DNA from: an uncultured Oscillospiraceae bacterium
GTDB taxonomy: Bacteria > Bacillota > Clostridia > Oscillospirales > Oscillospiraceae
Length of the DNA stretch: 33,447 nucleotides
Reading direction: 5' to 3'
NCBI GenBank assembly: GCA_934667815.1
Contig: CAKUMO010000027.1
Span: forward strand, 1-33,447
Part shown: positions 1 through 7,897 of the stretch, piece after piece
Layout: each line of letters begins with the position of its first letter
How positions within the stretch are numbered: position 1 is the stretch's first letter
Position numbers and translations under genes: made by a program
Notes under the pieces: model-generated
Database searches by the model: none
The model's input: the letters and a program-made list of their open reading frames with translations, nothing else
What the model was told of the DNA's origin: nothing

Positions 1-74
1 TGGACGATATAGGACTCGAACCTATGACCTTCCGCACGTCAAGCGGATGCTCTAGCCAGCTGAGCTAATCGTCC
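1..74 (-). tRNA. tRNA-Val (anticodon GAC)
   Basis: Read on the minus strand this folds as a full cloverleaf: acceptor GGACGAT pairs with ATCGTCC, the D arm is GCTC/GAGC, the anticodon arm TCCGC/GCGGA encloses the loop TTGACGT with anticodon GAC (valine, GUC codon), and the T arm ATAGG/CCTAT carries TTCGAGT. The base at position 1 is the discriminator A. Whether CCA is encoded cannot be seen because the window starts there. A consensus promoter lies just upstream. Confidence 0.95.
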
Positions 75-86
75 GAAGCGTTATTT

Positions 87-115
87 ATTATAGCGGCAAT
101 TTCGGGTTTTGTCAA
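87..115 (-). promoter_or_regulatory. Consensus promoter of tRNA-Val
   Basis: On the minus strand there is a perfect TTGACA (110-115), a 17-base spacer and a perfect TATAAT (87-92). Transcription would start a few bases before the tRNA 5' end at 74. The exact consensus fits a stable-RNA gene. Confidence 0.85.
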
Positions 116-151
116 GCATTATTTTTAAATTCTCGCGTTTTTTGAAAAATT

Positions 152-182
152 TACCGGCGGCGTTGTGCGCCGCCGGTTTTTG
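152..182 (-). terminator. Terminator hairpin after the lipid kinase gene
   Basis: A perfect 9-bp GC stem (CCGGCGGCG at 154-162 with CGCCGCCGG at 168-176) encloses a 5-base loop, ten bases past the kinase stop codon. The minus-strand side continues into TAAATTTTTC. A T-run on the plus-strand side could also make it work in that direction. Confidence 0.75.
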
Positions 183-186
183 AAGT

Positions 187-1113
187 TCATTCCGCCTTGC
201 CCTGCACATGATAAGTCAGGCCGCGCGGATAGAAAAAGCGGATCGCCTGCGGCACGACCTCAAATTTTGCCTCGCGCGCCATCAGCAGCTCACCGTCGAG
301 ATTGATCTCGCTCTCACGATCGCAGGTGATCTCCACGCGCTTGCAGGTGAAATGCCGGATGATCTTGGGAAGCTGGTCGAAATGTCCGGCCTTGTACTTG
401 CCAATCACATTGGCGACCGTCGCGCGCGAGACGCTCTTGACCAGCAGAACGTCCAAAAGGCCGTCGTCCGGTTCCGAGCAGGGAACGGGATTGAAGCCGC
501 CGCCGTACCAGCGGCCGTTGGCGATGCAGATGAGCGTCTGACGGCCGTCGAAAACTTCGCCGTCGATGCGCACGACGTAGTGCTCATGCACACCCTTGAC
601 AAGATTGATCGCAGTGGACAGAATGTACGCGCCGGAGCCGCTGACGAGCGGCAAACGCTTGTATTTACCGATCTCCGTGCCGATGCGCGCATCGAAGCCC
701 ATGGAGCAGACGTTGAGCGAATAATGGTCGTCCTGACAGCGGATGAGGTCGAAGGGCGATTCCTCCGCGTCGAGCAGACGCTCCAGCTCGGTGAAGGCCG
801 CCGGTTCGGAGAAAATTTTGATGAAATCATTGCCCGAGCCGCCGGGGTAGTGCGTCACGGCAACATTCGGATGTCCCACGGCACCGTTGACGATCTCATT
901 GAGCGTGCCGTCGCCGCCGCAGGCATAGACGCGCAGCTCGTCGCCGCCGGTCGCGGCGGCCTGAACGATCTTTGTGCAGTCGCCCGGTGCGCGGGAGACG
1001 AGAATCTCATAGTCCACGCCCGCGCGGTCGCAGACCGTGCGGATCTTCTGTGTAAATTCGCCGGTGTGGTCGTATTTTCCCGCAGCGGGGTTGATGACAA
1101 ACAGATGCTTCAT
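187..1113 (-). CDS. Diacylglycerol kinase-family lipid kinase (YegS/BmrU type)
   Basis: This 308-residue protein belongs to the DagK-catalytic-domain lipid kinases, which phosphorylate diacylglycerol or related lipids with ATP at the inner membrane face. The N-terminus has the family opening FVINPAAGK. The nucleotide-binding motif ACGGDGTLNEIVNG lies near residues 63-76, followed by HYPGGSGNDF near residues 88-97. Length is normal for the soluble YegS/BmrU/DgkB group. The start has AAAGGTGG upstream and lies 12 bases after the RNA methyltransferase stop, so the two genes are probably co-transcribed. DgkB (diacylglycerol recycling) is the likeliest specific role in a Gram-positive, but substrate cannot be read from sequence. 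Confidence 0.88.
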   Translation of the reverse strand: MKHLFVINPAAGKYDHTGEFTQKIRTVCDRAGVDYEILVSRAPGDCTKIVQAAATGGDELRVYACGGDGTLNEIVNGAVGHPNVAVTHYPGGSGNDFIKIFSEPAAFTELERLLDAEESPFDLIRCQDDHYSLNVCSMGFDARIGTEIGKYKRLPLVSGSGAYILSTAINLVKGVHEHYVVRIDGEVFDGRQTLICIANGRWYGGGFNPVPCSEPDDGLLDVLLVKSVSRATVANVIGKYKAGHFDQLPKIIRHFTCKRVEITCDRESEINLDGELLMAREAKFEVVPQAIRFFYPRGLTYHVQGKAE

Positions 1114-1125
1114 TGCGTACCACCT

Positions 1126-2238
1126 TTAATAATACATATAGACATTGCACTGCAAGCGGCCGTTGTAGAGCTTGCGCTTTTTGGTCGCCTGCTTGCCGAA
1201 CCAGTGCTCGAACTCCGGCTCGGAGGAGATGATATACTTGTTCCATTGATCGGCAAATTTCAGGTGCCGGCCGAAACTGCGCACAAGCTGCTGTGCTGCG
1301 CGCTGCTCGAGCATGCGCTCACCGTAGGGCGGATTGCAGACAATCACGCCGCGCTCGGCGGGAAGCGGCAGCTTGGTCGCGTCGCCCTCGCGGAACTCTA
1401 TGTATTTTGCAACGCCCGCCTTTTTTGCATTCGCGATCGCGATGGACAGGCTGGCCGGATCGATGTCTGTGCCAAGAATGCGGTATTCGTCGCGATATTC
1501 TCCATCCTTGGCCTCCTCGCGGGCCTGCGTCCAGATCTCCTGCGGCACGCAGCTCCACCGCTGCGCGGCAAAGGGACGGTTCAGGCCGGGCGCACGGTTG
1601 AGCGCGGCCAGTGCGGCCTCGATGACAATGGTGCCCGAGCCGCAGAAGGGATCCCAGAAGAAATCGCGTCCGCGGTAACGCGCGAGATTGACCAGCGCGG
1701 CTGCCATGGTCTCGTGGAGCGGTGCTTCGTTGGCGATTGCACGGTAGCCGCGTTTATGCAGGCTTGCACCGGAGGTGTCCAGAAAGACCTCGCAGATATC
1801 CTTCATGATGGAAAAGCGGAGCTGGTAGGTCTCGCCGGTCTCAGGCAGCCACGACAGGCCGTAGTGGGTGCCGAGATGATCGACCGCCGCCTTTTTGGCG
1901 ATGGACTGGCAGTCCGGCACAGAGTGAAGCTGGGAATCAAGACTGTAACCCTTGACGGGGAATGCGCCGTCCTTCGGCACAAAGCGCTCGAGCGGGATGG
2001 TCTTCACGCCCTGATACAGCTCCTCAAAGCTGCGTGCTGGAAAACGCGCCAGCAGGATCATCACGCGCTCGCCCATTCGCAGGCAAAGATTGGCCTTTGC
2101 CATTGCGGCAAAGTCGCCCTCAAAAAATACACGGCGGTCCTCGACGCGCACCTGTTCCATGCCCATGCGGCGCAGCTCGTCTCCGACCAGTCCCTCCAGA
2201 CCGAACAGGCAGGGGACAGCCATGGTGAAGTGTTCCAT
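1126..2238 (-). CDS. THUMP-domain class I SAM-dependent RNA methyltransferase (RlmL/TrmN-like)
   Basis: A 370-residue protein of the THUMP plus Rossmann methyltransferase family, which makes N2-methylguanosine in rRNA or tRNA. The N-terminal ~150 residues are the ferredoxin-like/THUMP RNA-binding part (opening AVPCLFGLEGLVGDELRR). The methyltransferase half has motif I WDPFCGSGTIVIEAAL (about residues 195-210), the acidic motif GTDIDPASL and the catalytic CNPPYGERM (about residues 305-313) typical of exocyclic-amine methylation of guanine. It resembles the N-terminal half of E. coli RlmL (23S m2G2445) without the RlmK half. It heads a two-gene unit with the lipid kinase, behind the TTGCAA-17-TATAAT promoter at 2272-2300. 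The exact target base is unknown. Confidence 0.9.
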   Translation of the reverse strand: MEHFTMAVPCLFGLEGLVGDELRRMGMEQVRVEDRRVFFEGDFAAMAKANLCLRMGERVMILLARFPARSFEELYQGVKTIPLERFVPKDGAFPVKGYSLDSQLHSVPDCQSIAKKAAVDHLGTHYGLSWLPETGETYQLRFSIMKDICEVFLDTSGASLHKRGYRAIANEAPLHETMAAALVNLARYRGRDFFWDPFCGSGTIVIEAALAALNRAPGLNRPFAAQRWSCVPQEIWTQAREEAKDGEYRDEYRILGTDIDPASLSIAIANAKKAGVAKYIEFREGDATKLPLPAERGVIVCNPPYGERMLEQRAAQQLVRSFGRHLKFADQWNKYIISSEPEFEHWFGKQATKKRKLYNGRLQCNVYMYY

Positions 2239-2271
2239 AATTCGCTTCCTTTACAAAAACATATCTTGACT

Positions 2272-2300
2272 ATTATACTCGAAATTGCGGCCGTTTGCAA
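2272..2300 (-). promoter_or_regulatory. Promoter of the methyltransferase-lipid kinase unit
   Basis: On the minus strand, TTGCAA (2295-2300), a 17-base spacer and a perfect TATAAT (2272-2277) lie about 35 bases ahead of the start codon. It is divergent from the NfeD promoter. Confidence 0.75.
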
Positions 2301-2349
2301 CGGAAAAGTCGAAAAAGTTCCGCTTTCGGCAAACTGCTACCGATTTTTA

Positions 2350-2378
2350 TTGACTTTTCGGAGAAACTATGTCATACT
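2350..2378 (+). promoter_or_regulatory. Promoter of the NfeD-SPFH pair
   Basis: TTGACT (2350-2355), a 17-base spacer and CATACT (2373-2378) precede the AGGAAGGGAG ribosome site. The -35 is good and the -10 moderate. Confidence 0.55.
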
Positions 2379-2410
2379 ATGTTTAGAAACAGGAAGGGAG
2401 CGTGGGACGT

Positions 2411-2848
2411 TTGCAGATGGAAATTCTTTGGCTCATCCTGCTCGTCGCCTTTGCCATTGTCGAGGGTGTGACCGTTTCGCTGGTGTCCGTGTGGTTCATC
2501 GGCGGCGCGGCTGCGGCGCTGATCGCGGCGCTCTGCGGTGCGGAGGTCTGGCTTCAGGTGGTGCTGTTCTTCGGCGTGTCGATCGTGCTGCTGCTGTGCC
2601 TGCGCCCTTTGAGTAAGCGCCTGCTCAAGCAGAAAAAGGTTGCCACAAATGCAGACAGCAACATCGGCAAGGAGGCCATCGTCACCGAGGAAATCGATAA
2701 TTTACAGGGTAAAGGCGCGGTCAAGATTGCCGGAGTCGAGTGGTCGGCGCGGAGCGAGGATGGCTCCGTCATCGAAAAGGACGCCGTGGTGCGGATCCTG
2801 CGCATCGAGGGCGTCAAGGTCTGTGTGCAGCGCGCACAGGAAACTTAA
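2411..2848 (+). CDS. NfeD-family membrane protein (short form)
   Basis: About 145 residues. Two or three hydrophobic segments occupy roughly residues 3-65 (EILWLILLVAFAIVEG, then a Gly/Ala-rich segment and VVLFFGVSIVLLLCL). A C-terminal OB-fold domain includes the family hallmark IGKEAIVTEEIDN and the GAVKIAGVEWSARSE strand pattern. NfeD proteins partner SPFH proteins, and the next gene is one, 10 bases away. Start choice: AGGAAGGGAG at 2391-2400 best fits the TTG at 2411 (10-base spacing). GTG 2402 is too close and ATG 2417 rather far, so the N-terminus is uncertain by a few residues. No protease domain is present, so this is the short non-proteolytic NfeD type. Confidence 0.85.
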   Translation: MQMEILWLILLVAFAIVEGVTVSLVSVWFIGGAAAALIAALCGAEVWLQVVLFFGVSIVLLLCLRPLSKRLLKQKKVATNADSNIGKEAIVTEEIDNLQGKGAVKIAGVEWSARSEDGSVIEKDAVVRILRIEGVKVCVQRAQET

Positions 2849-2858
2849 GGAGGAAGCT

Positions 2859-3764
2859 ATGAAACTCGGATATTATATCGTCATCGGCGTGGCCGTGTTG
2901 TTTGTACTCATCGTCATTATAAAGAATATCTGCATTGTGCAGCAGTCCCGCGCCTATGTCATCGAGCGCCTCGGTGCTTTTTCGGCGGTTTGGGAAGTCG
3001 GCATCCATTTCAAGGTACCCTTCATTGAGCGCATCGCGCGCCGCGTGAGCCTGAAGGAGCAGGTGCTTGACTATCCGCCCCAGCCGGTCATCACGAAGGA
3101 CAATGTCACCATGCAGATCGACACGGTTGTCTATTTCCAGATCACCGACCCGAAGCTCTATACCTACGGCGTTGAGCAGCCCATGGTCGCCATGGAGACG
3201 CTCACCGCAACGACCCTGAGAAACATCATCGGCGACCTCGAGCTGGACCAGACGCTCACTTCACGTGACGTCATCAATACCAAAATGCGCGCCATTCTGG
3301 ACGAGGTCACAGACCCGTGGGGCATCAAGGTCACGCGCGTGGAGCTGAAGAACATTCTGCCGCCGCAGGACATCCAGAACTCCATGGAAAAGCAGATGAA
3401 GGCCGAGCGCGACCGCCGTCAGGCCATCTTGCAGGCCGAGGGCACGAAGCACTCGCAGATCCTTGTGGCGGAGGGCGAAAAAGAGTCCGCCATCCTGCGT
3501 GCGGACGCGGAGAAGCAGTCGGCTATCCTGCGTGCACAGGGTCAGGCGGAGGCCATTCTCGCGGTGCAGAAGGCGACGGCTGAGGCCATGCGGATGCTGA
3601 ACGAGGCATGCCCGAACGATCAGGTCATCAAGCTCAAGGCGCTTGAGGCCATGCAGAAGATCGCCGACGGTAAGGCAACGAAGATCATCATTCCCTCCGA
3701 GCTGCAAGGCTTGGCGGGACTGGCGACGGGCATCGTCGAGGCGGTCAAGGAGCCGAAGAATTAA
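2859..3764 (+). CDS. SPFH/band 7 (stomatin/paraslipin-like) membrane protein
   Basis: 301 residues starting at the ATG with AGGAGG seven bases upstream (2850-2854 region). One N-terminal membrane segment (YYIVIGVAVLFVLIVIIKNI) is followed by a band-7 domain (about residues 30-190; AYVIERLGAFSAVWEVGIHF, VDTVVYFQI-type strands). A charged Ala/Glu/Lys/Gln coiled coil (about 190-265) holds repeated QAEGTKHS, VAEGEKES, RADAEKQS and RAQGQAEA units. The C-terminus is LQGLAGLATGIVEAV. SPFH proteins form large membrane-anchored ring or cage oligomers organising membrane microdomains. The NfeD-SPFH gene pair is a well-known arrangement. A strong hairpin ends the operon. Confidence 0.92.
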   Translation: MKLGYYIVIGVAVLFVLIVIIKNICIVQQSRAYVIERLGAFSAVWEVGIHFKVPFIERIARRVSLKEQVLDYPPQPVITKDNVTMQIDTVVYFQITDPKLYTYGVEQPMVAMETLTATTLRNIIGDLELDQTLTSRDVINTKMRAILDEVTDPWGIKVTRVELKNILPPQDIQNSMEKQMKAERDRRQAILQAEGTKHSQILVAEGEKESAILRADAEKQSAILRAQGQAEAILAVQKATAEAMRMLNEACPNDQVIKLKALEAMQKIADGKATKIIIPSELQGLAGLATGIVEAVKEPKN

Positions 3765-3780
3765 AAGCCGGTATTTAACA

Positions 3781-3823
3781 ACCCGCGCGGCGCGTCCGGA
3801 CTAGGGCGCGCCGCGCGGGTTTA
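3781..3823 (+). terminator. Terminator after the SPFH gene
   Basis: A perfect 14-bp GC-rich stem (3781-3794 with 3807-3820) with a 12-base loop lies 16 bases after the stop codon. The T tail is short (TTTA). Confidence 0.75.
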
Positions 3824-3871
3824 GCTTGCGCAAAGCCTGATTCGGCTCCGACGATGCACATTTTTACTTTA

Positions 3872-3907
3872 CGAGGCCCGCCGGTATCAGCGGGTCCCGT
3901 TATTTAA
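3872..3907 (-). terminator. Hairpin between convergent SPFH and aldo/keto reductase genes
   Basis: An imperfect stem CGAGGCCCGC (3872-3881) pairs with GCGGGTCCCG (3890-3899). It lies 11 bases beyond the reductase stop on the minus strand. The downstream minus-strand side lacks a clean T-run, whereas the plus side has TTATTT, so it may be a backup for the plus-strand operon or act in both directions. Confidence 0.45.
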
Positions 3908-3910
3908 CAC

Positions 3911-5011
3911 TCAGCCGAAATATTGCGCGATGGTCTCCATCCGGCTTTCCTGCTTGACGCCGAAGGGGCAGCGGCTCTCGCAGTGACCGCAGTGCAGACA
4001 GGCGTCGGCATTGACTGAGAGCTTGGTATAGTGGTTCGCGGCGATCGTGTCCCCGGCCAGCGCAAGATCGTAATACTTGTTCACAAGGCCGATGTCGATG
4101 CCCGCCGGGCAGGGCTGACAGTGATTGCAGTAGACGCAGGTGCCTGTGACGGTGTCGGCGGTGAAGGTCCCGATAACCGAGTAGTCCTTTTCCTCGTCCG
4201 TCGCGGTCAGAAATTCGAGAATCTGATCCAGATGCTCCATGGTCTGCACGCCGGGGACGGCCACGAGCACGCCCGGGCGGTCAATGGCGTATTGCAGGCA
4301 CTGGCTGCGCGTGAGCGCGGCGCCGAAGGGAGACTGGTCGGCGGAGAGAAGCCGGCCGGCGAAGAAGGGCTTCATGACCGAAATGCCCACGCCCTCGCGC
4401 TGGCAGCGCCGGAACAGCTCGAAGCGCTCGTGCACCGAGCCGACGCCCAGATTGTCGCCCTTTTCAAAGTCGTAGGCCGGATTGATGGAGAACATCATCA
4501 TGTCGATCAGACCGGTGTCGAGGATGCGGTGCGCGACCTCCGGTGTGTGCGAGGAAAAGCCGATATGATGCACGATGCCCTGCGACTTCAGCTCCTTGAT
4601 GTAGTCCAGCACGCCGATCTTGCAGAGTGTTTCAAAATCGTCCAGCTCGTCCACGCAATGCAGGAAGCCGAAGTCCACATAGTCCGTGCCCAGCGTTTCC
4701 AGCTCCCATTGGAAGGTCTTTTTGATGGTTTCAAAGTCTCTGCACCAGCCGTATTCACCGTTTTCATCATAGACTGCCCCGAAATGGCACTGGAGAAAGA
4801 CCTTTTCGCGCCGCCCCTGAATGGCTCTGCCAACGGGCGCATAGGTCGCGCCGGCGGTGCAGAGGTCAAAGAAATTGATGCCGTGGTCAAGCGCCTTGCA
4901 GACGATGGCTTCGATCTCGTCCGGCGGAGTCGTGCCGATGCCGCCCATGCCGATGCCCAGAACGCCGAATTTTTCATGCTCGTTTCCGTGCGGAAGCTGT
5001 CTGTATTCCAT
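3911..5011 (-). CDS. Aldo/keto reductase with C-terminal 4Fe-4S ferredoxin-like domain
   Basis: 366 residues. The N-terminal ~280 residues form an AKR TIM barrel: LGIGMGGIGT, then the NFFDLCTAGATYAPVGRAIQ block with the catalytic-region pattern, GRREKVFLQCHF, YVDFGFLHCVD, HHIGFSSHT and GISVMKPF. The C-terminus carries two cysteine clusters, CVYCNHCQPCP and CLHCGHCESRCPFG, which should bind two 4Fe-4S clusters. This fusion is common in anaerobes and implies electron transfer through Fe-S centres, possibly in addition to NAD(P)H. The substrate is unknown. A consensus AGGAGG lies 7 bases ahead of the ATG. The gene is single, convergent with the SPFH operon, with its own promoter at 5042-5070. 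Confidence 0.92.
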   Translation of the reverse strand: MEYRQLPHGNEHEKFGVLGIGMGGIGTTPPDEIEAIVCKALDHGINFFDLCTAGATYAPVGRAIQGRREKVFLQCHFGAVYDENGEYGWCRDFETIKKTFQWELETLGTDYVDFGFLHCVDELDDFETLCKIGVLDYIKELKSQGIVHHIGFSSHTPEVAHRILDTGLIDMMMFSINPAYDFEKGDNLGVGSVHERFELFRRCQREGVGISVMKPFFAGRLLSADQSPFGAALTRSQCLQYAIDRPGVLVAVPGVQTMEHLDQILEFLTATDEEKDYSVIGTFTADTVTGTCVYCNHCQPCPAGIDIGLVNKYYDLALAGDTIAANHYTKLSVNADACLHCGHCESRCPFGVKQESRMETIAQYFG

Positions 5012-5041
5012 GTCTGTTCCTCCTGAAAGTTAGCTGCTTCT

Positions 5042-5070
5042 ATTTTAATCGCTCCTGCGGGAAAAATCAA
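5042..5070 (-). promoter_or_regulatory. Promoter of the aldo/keto reductase
   Basis: On the minus strand, TTGATT (5065-5070), a 17-base spacer and TAAAAT (5042-5047) lie about 30 bases ahead of the start codon. Confidence 0.6.
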
Positions 5071-5103
5071 CTTCCGTCCGGCAATGTTTTTCTTCTCGAA
5101 CAC

Positions 5104-5132
5104 TTGTTTGCTTCTAAAATCTGTGCTATAAT
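5104..5132 (+). promoter_or_regulatory. Extended -10 promoter of the helicase gene
   Basis: TTGTTT (5104-5109), a 17-base spacer ending in TGC, and a perfect TATAAT (5127-5132). The TGn extension and exact -10 make this a convincing sigma-A type promoter, 23 bases ahead of the start codon at 5156. Confidence 0.75.
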
Positions 5133-5155
5133 GACTCTACCAAGGAGGGACGCAT

Positions 5156-7309
5156 ATGACCGATCTTTTGCAGGGGCTGAACGCGGCACAGCGCGAGGCC
5201 GTCACATCGACCGAGGGCTTTGTCCGTGTGATCGCGGGCGCAGGCTCCGGCAAGACCCGCGCACTGACGCACCGCTTTGCCTATCTGGTCAATGAGCTGG
5301 GCATTTTGCCGGGCAATATCCTGTGCGTGACCTTTACCAATAAATCCGCCGCCGAGATGCGTCAGCGCATCCATCGCCTCACCGGGGATAACGATACCGG
5401 CTATATCAACACCTTCCACGGCTTCTGCGTCTCAATTTTGCAGGAGGATAGCTACGCCGTGCAGTATCCCAAGAGCTTTCTGGTGCTGGACAACGCAGAC
5501 ATCGACGCGATGCTGCAAATCATCTATGAGGAACGCGGCCTGAGCCTGCGCGACATGACCTTCTCGGCCGCGCGTGACATGATCGAGATCCGCAAGCTGT
5601 TCAAGGAGCCGGAGTATTATAACGACATGATCTGCATGTCGCTCGACACGCTGCGCGAGAAATACGAGGCTGCCACCGCCGCCGGGGACATCATTTTCTA
5701 TGGCTATCTCTATCAGGAAAAGAAGTGCTTCGGCCTTGATTATAACGATCTGATCAAATTCTCACTGTATATCTTCCGCGAGCACGCGGACATCCGGCGC
5801 AAGTGGCAGGAACGGTTGGAATATATCATGATCGACGAATTTCAGGACATCGACCAGCTTCAGTACGAGCTGATGGAGGTACTGTGCGGCTACCACAGGA
5901 ACCTTTTCATTGTGGGCGACCCCGACCAGACGATCTACACCTGGCGCGGCGCGAATGTCAAATATCTGCTGGACTTCGACAAGGTCTTTCCGCAGGTCAA
6001 GACCATCCTGATGATGGACAACTACCGCTCCACACCGGAGATTCTGGCCGTGGCCAATTCCCTGATCGGAAAAAACGTCCAGCGCATCCAAAAATCGCTG
6101 CGCGCAACGCTGCCGGGCGGTGCGCCGGTGCACTGCCACTACACCGAGACGCAGGAGGCTGAGGCCAAGTGGATGGTCGAGAAGATGCAGAAGCTGCGTG
6201 CGCAGGGCGTCGCGTTGAAGGATATGACCGTACTCTACCGCGCCCACTACGTCAGCCGGTCAATAGAGGAGGCGCTGCTGGCCGAAAAGCTACCCTATAC
6301 GATTTATAGCGGTGTGCAGTTCTTCAACCGCGCAGAGGTCAAGGACGCGCTGAGCTATCTGCGCCTGATCGTCTACAAGGACGATCTGTCCTTCCGCCGC
6401 GTGGCCAACGTGCCGAAGCGCAATCTCGGCAAGCGCCGCATGGCATTCTTGCAGGAAACGGCAGAAAAATGCGGCTGCACGCTATATCAGGCGCTGGTGC
6501 AGAGTCTGGATGATGCGGTTTTCTCCGGCACCAAAGCACGTCAGCTTGTTGCATTGGTTGAGCGCTTTGCCGCAAACTGCCACGACCGGCCAATCTCCGA
6601 GGTGCTGTCCGACCTTTTGGATAAGAGCGGCTACGAGACGGCGCTGCGCACCGAGGGCAGTCAGGAGCGGCTGGATAATCTGGCCGAATTGAAGCAGTCG
6701 ATCTATGAATACGAGACAAGCTGCGGCGAGGAGAGCACGCTCGAGCACTATCTGGCGCACATCGCGCTGTTTACCAATTCCGACGCCGCGCAGCCCGGCG
6801 ATAAGATCCGCCTGATGACCGTCCACGCGGCCAAGGGCCTGGAATTTCCCTATGTGTTCCTCTGTGGCTTGAACGAGGGAATTTTTCCCTCGCGCAAGGT
6901 GCGCACGATGCCCGGCATGGAGGAGGAGCGCCGTCTGGCCTTTGTCGCGCTGACGCGTGCGGAAAAGGGCTTGTATCTTTCCGAGGCGGATGGACGGAAT
7001 TTTGACGGTTCGCCGCGCTTCCCCTCGCGCTTTCTGCTGGAGATCTCGCCGGAGCTGCTGACCTTTACCCAAAAACCGCCGGAGAGTCTGCTGCGCGATG
7101 CCGAGAGCTACATTGCCCACAGCCTTCGTTTTCTGCCAGAGCAGAGTGAAACGGCCGTGCTTCCCACCGGCCAGCGTGTGCGGCACGCGCTTTTCGGCAC
7201 GGGAACGGTGCTGGACGTCGATCCGGACAAGGGCGCGCATGTCGTGCAGTTTGACGATATGCCGACCCCGCGCCGCATCTCCTTCCGCGCAAAGCTGGAA
7301 GTGATCTGA
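5156..7309 (+). CDS. pcrA: UvrD/PcrA-family ATP-dependent 3'-5' DNA helicase
   Basis: 717 residues with the complete superfamily 1A motif set in order: Q-motif LNAAQREAV, Walker A AGAGSGKTRAL (about residues 26-36), TFTNKSAAEM, motif II DEFQDID, GDPDQTIYTWRGA, NYRSTPEIL, MTVHAAKGLEFPYVFL and the ERRLAFVALTRAEKGLYL arginine-finger motif. A C-terminal small beta domain (GQRVRHALFGTGTVLDV, about residues 672-688) matches the Tudor-like tail by which PcrA/UvrD contacts RNA polymerase. Expected roles are nucleotide excision repair, removal of RecA and clearing of stalled RNA polymerase. Length is close to Gram-positive PcrA. AAGGAGGGA precedes the ATG. Rep-like identity is the alternative. Confidence 0.92.
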   Translation: MTDLLQGLNAAQREAVTSTEGFVRVIAGAGSGKTRALTHRFAYLVNELGILPGNILCVTFTNKSAAEMRQRIHRLTGDNDTGYINTFHGFCVSILQEDSYAVQYPKSFLVLDNADIDAMLQIIYEERGLSLRDMTFSAARDMIEIRKLFKEPEYYNDMICMSLDTLREKYEAATAAGDIIFYGYLYQEKKCFGLDYNDLIKFSLYIFREHADIRRKWQERLEYIMIDEFQDIDQLQYELMEVLCGYHRNLFIVGDPDQTIYTWRGANVKYLLDFDKVFPQVKTILMMDNYRSTPEILAVANSLIGKNVQRIQKSLRATLPGGAPVHCHYTETQEAEAKWMVEKMQKLRAQGVALKDMTVLYRAHYVSRSIEEALLAEKLPYTIYSGVQFFNRAEVKDALSYLRLIVYKDDLSFRRVANVPKRNLGKRRMAFLQETAEKCGCTLYQALVQSLDDAVFSGTKARQLVALVERFAANCHDRPISEVLSDLLDKSGYETALRTEGSQERLDNLAELKQSIYEYETSCGEESTLEHYLAHIALFTNSDAAQPGDKIRLMTVHAAKGLEFPYVFLCGLNEGIFPSRKVRTMPGMEEERRLAFVALTRAEKGLYLSEADGRNFDGSPRFPSRFLLEISPELLTFTQKPPESLLRDAESYIAHSLRFLPEQSETAVLPTGQRVRHALFGTGTVLDVDPDKGAHVVQFDDMPTPRRISFRAKLEVI

Positions 7310-7447
7310 GGTCGGGAAAGATTTAAGAAGGCAAATCACTGCGGAAATCTGGGCTGGCTGCGTTGCCGCCGTGATACGCAAGCCGGGAAATGTACCAAGT
7401 GTGTGATATAATGAGGCTGACAAATCAGAATTTGGAGGCATGAATAT
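7310..7447 (+). promoter_or_regulatory. Intergenic stretch with stem-loop and extended -10 promoter for the Sel1 gene
   Basis: After the helicase stop there is an imperfect stem-loop around 7352-7385 (GGCT..TGCGT pairing with ACGCA AGCC) without a T-run. Then comes TGATATAAT, with TATAAT at 7407-7412. The -35 region is poor. GGAGG at 7434-7438 sets the ATG at 7448 and not the out-of-frame ATG at 7440. Confidence 0.45.
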
Positions 7448-7837
7448 ATGGCAAGTGAGTATTACAAACCCTGCAAAGAATTGGATATTTGCAATGAGCT
7501 GATTGAAAAGTATTGGAAATCAAAGCAATATGACAAGTGCTTTGAAGGACATTTGGTTTTGGCAGAGCAGGGGTATCCCTTAGCTGAATGTCAAATAGGT
7601 TATTTCTACTATGATGGGCTTGGTGTAGAAAAAGACTTGGAAAAGGCGCTGTATTGGACTCGCCGTGCCGCTGAGCATGGTGATAGAGATGGACAATGTA
7701 ATTTGGCGTGGTTTTATGAAGACGCAATCGGAGTGGAGCGAGACATCGAACAGGCCAAGCATTGGTACCGCCTTGCGGCATGGCAAGACCATGATTTGGC
7801 AATCGAGAAGTGCAAAGAACTTGGAGTTGCATTGTAA
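7448..7837 (+). CDS. Sel1-like repeat (SLR/TPR-like) protein
   Basis: 129 residues containing Sel1 repeats. Clear units run from about residue 50: GYPLAECQIGYFYYDGLGVEKDLEKALYW-type, then GDRDGQCNLAWFYEDAIGVERDIEQAKHW-type (both split here as patterns), and a partial third. SLR domains are alpha-solenoid protein-interaction modules. There is no signal peptide, so it is probably cytoplasmic. Codon use is clearly more AT-rich than the helicase upstream, pointing to recent acquisition together with the acetyltransferase that follows 60 bases later. Function cannot be assigned. Confidence 0.85.
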   Translation: MASEYYKPCKELDICNELIEKYWKSKQYDKCFEGHLVLAEQGYPLAECQIGYFYYDGLGVEKDLEKALYWTRRAAEHGDRDGQCNLAWFYEDAIGVERDIEQAKHWYRLAAWQDHDLAIEKCKELGVAL

Positions 7838-7897
7838 TTACGCATCGCAACATAATGAGCAGTTCGCCAAATTTGATTTATTGAGGAGAAAACAGAG

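Noticed and set aside
2402..2404. GTG start for the NfeD protein
   Set aside because: It lies one base from the ribosome site AGGAAGGGAG, too close for initiation. TTG 2411 or ATG 2417 is more plausible.
208..2616. An 802-codon open frame on the plus strand across the lipid kinase and methyltransferase genes
   Set aside because: It is antisense to two recognisable genes, has no ribosome site or domain, and its openness follows from GC-rich codon use on the other strand.
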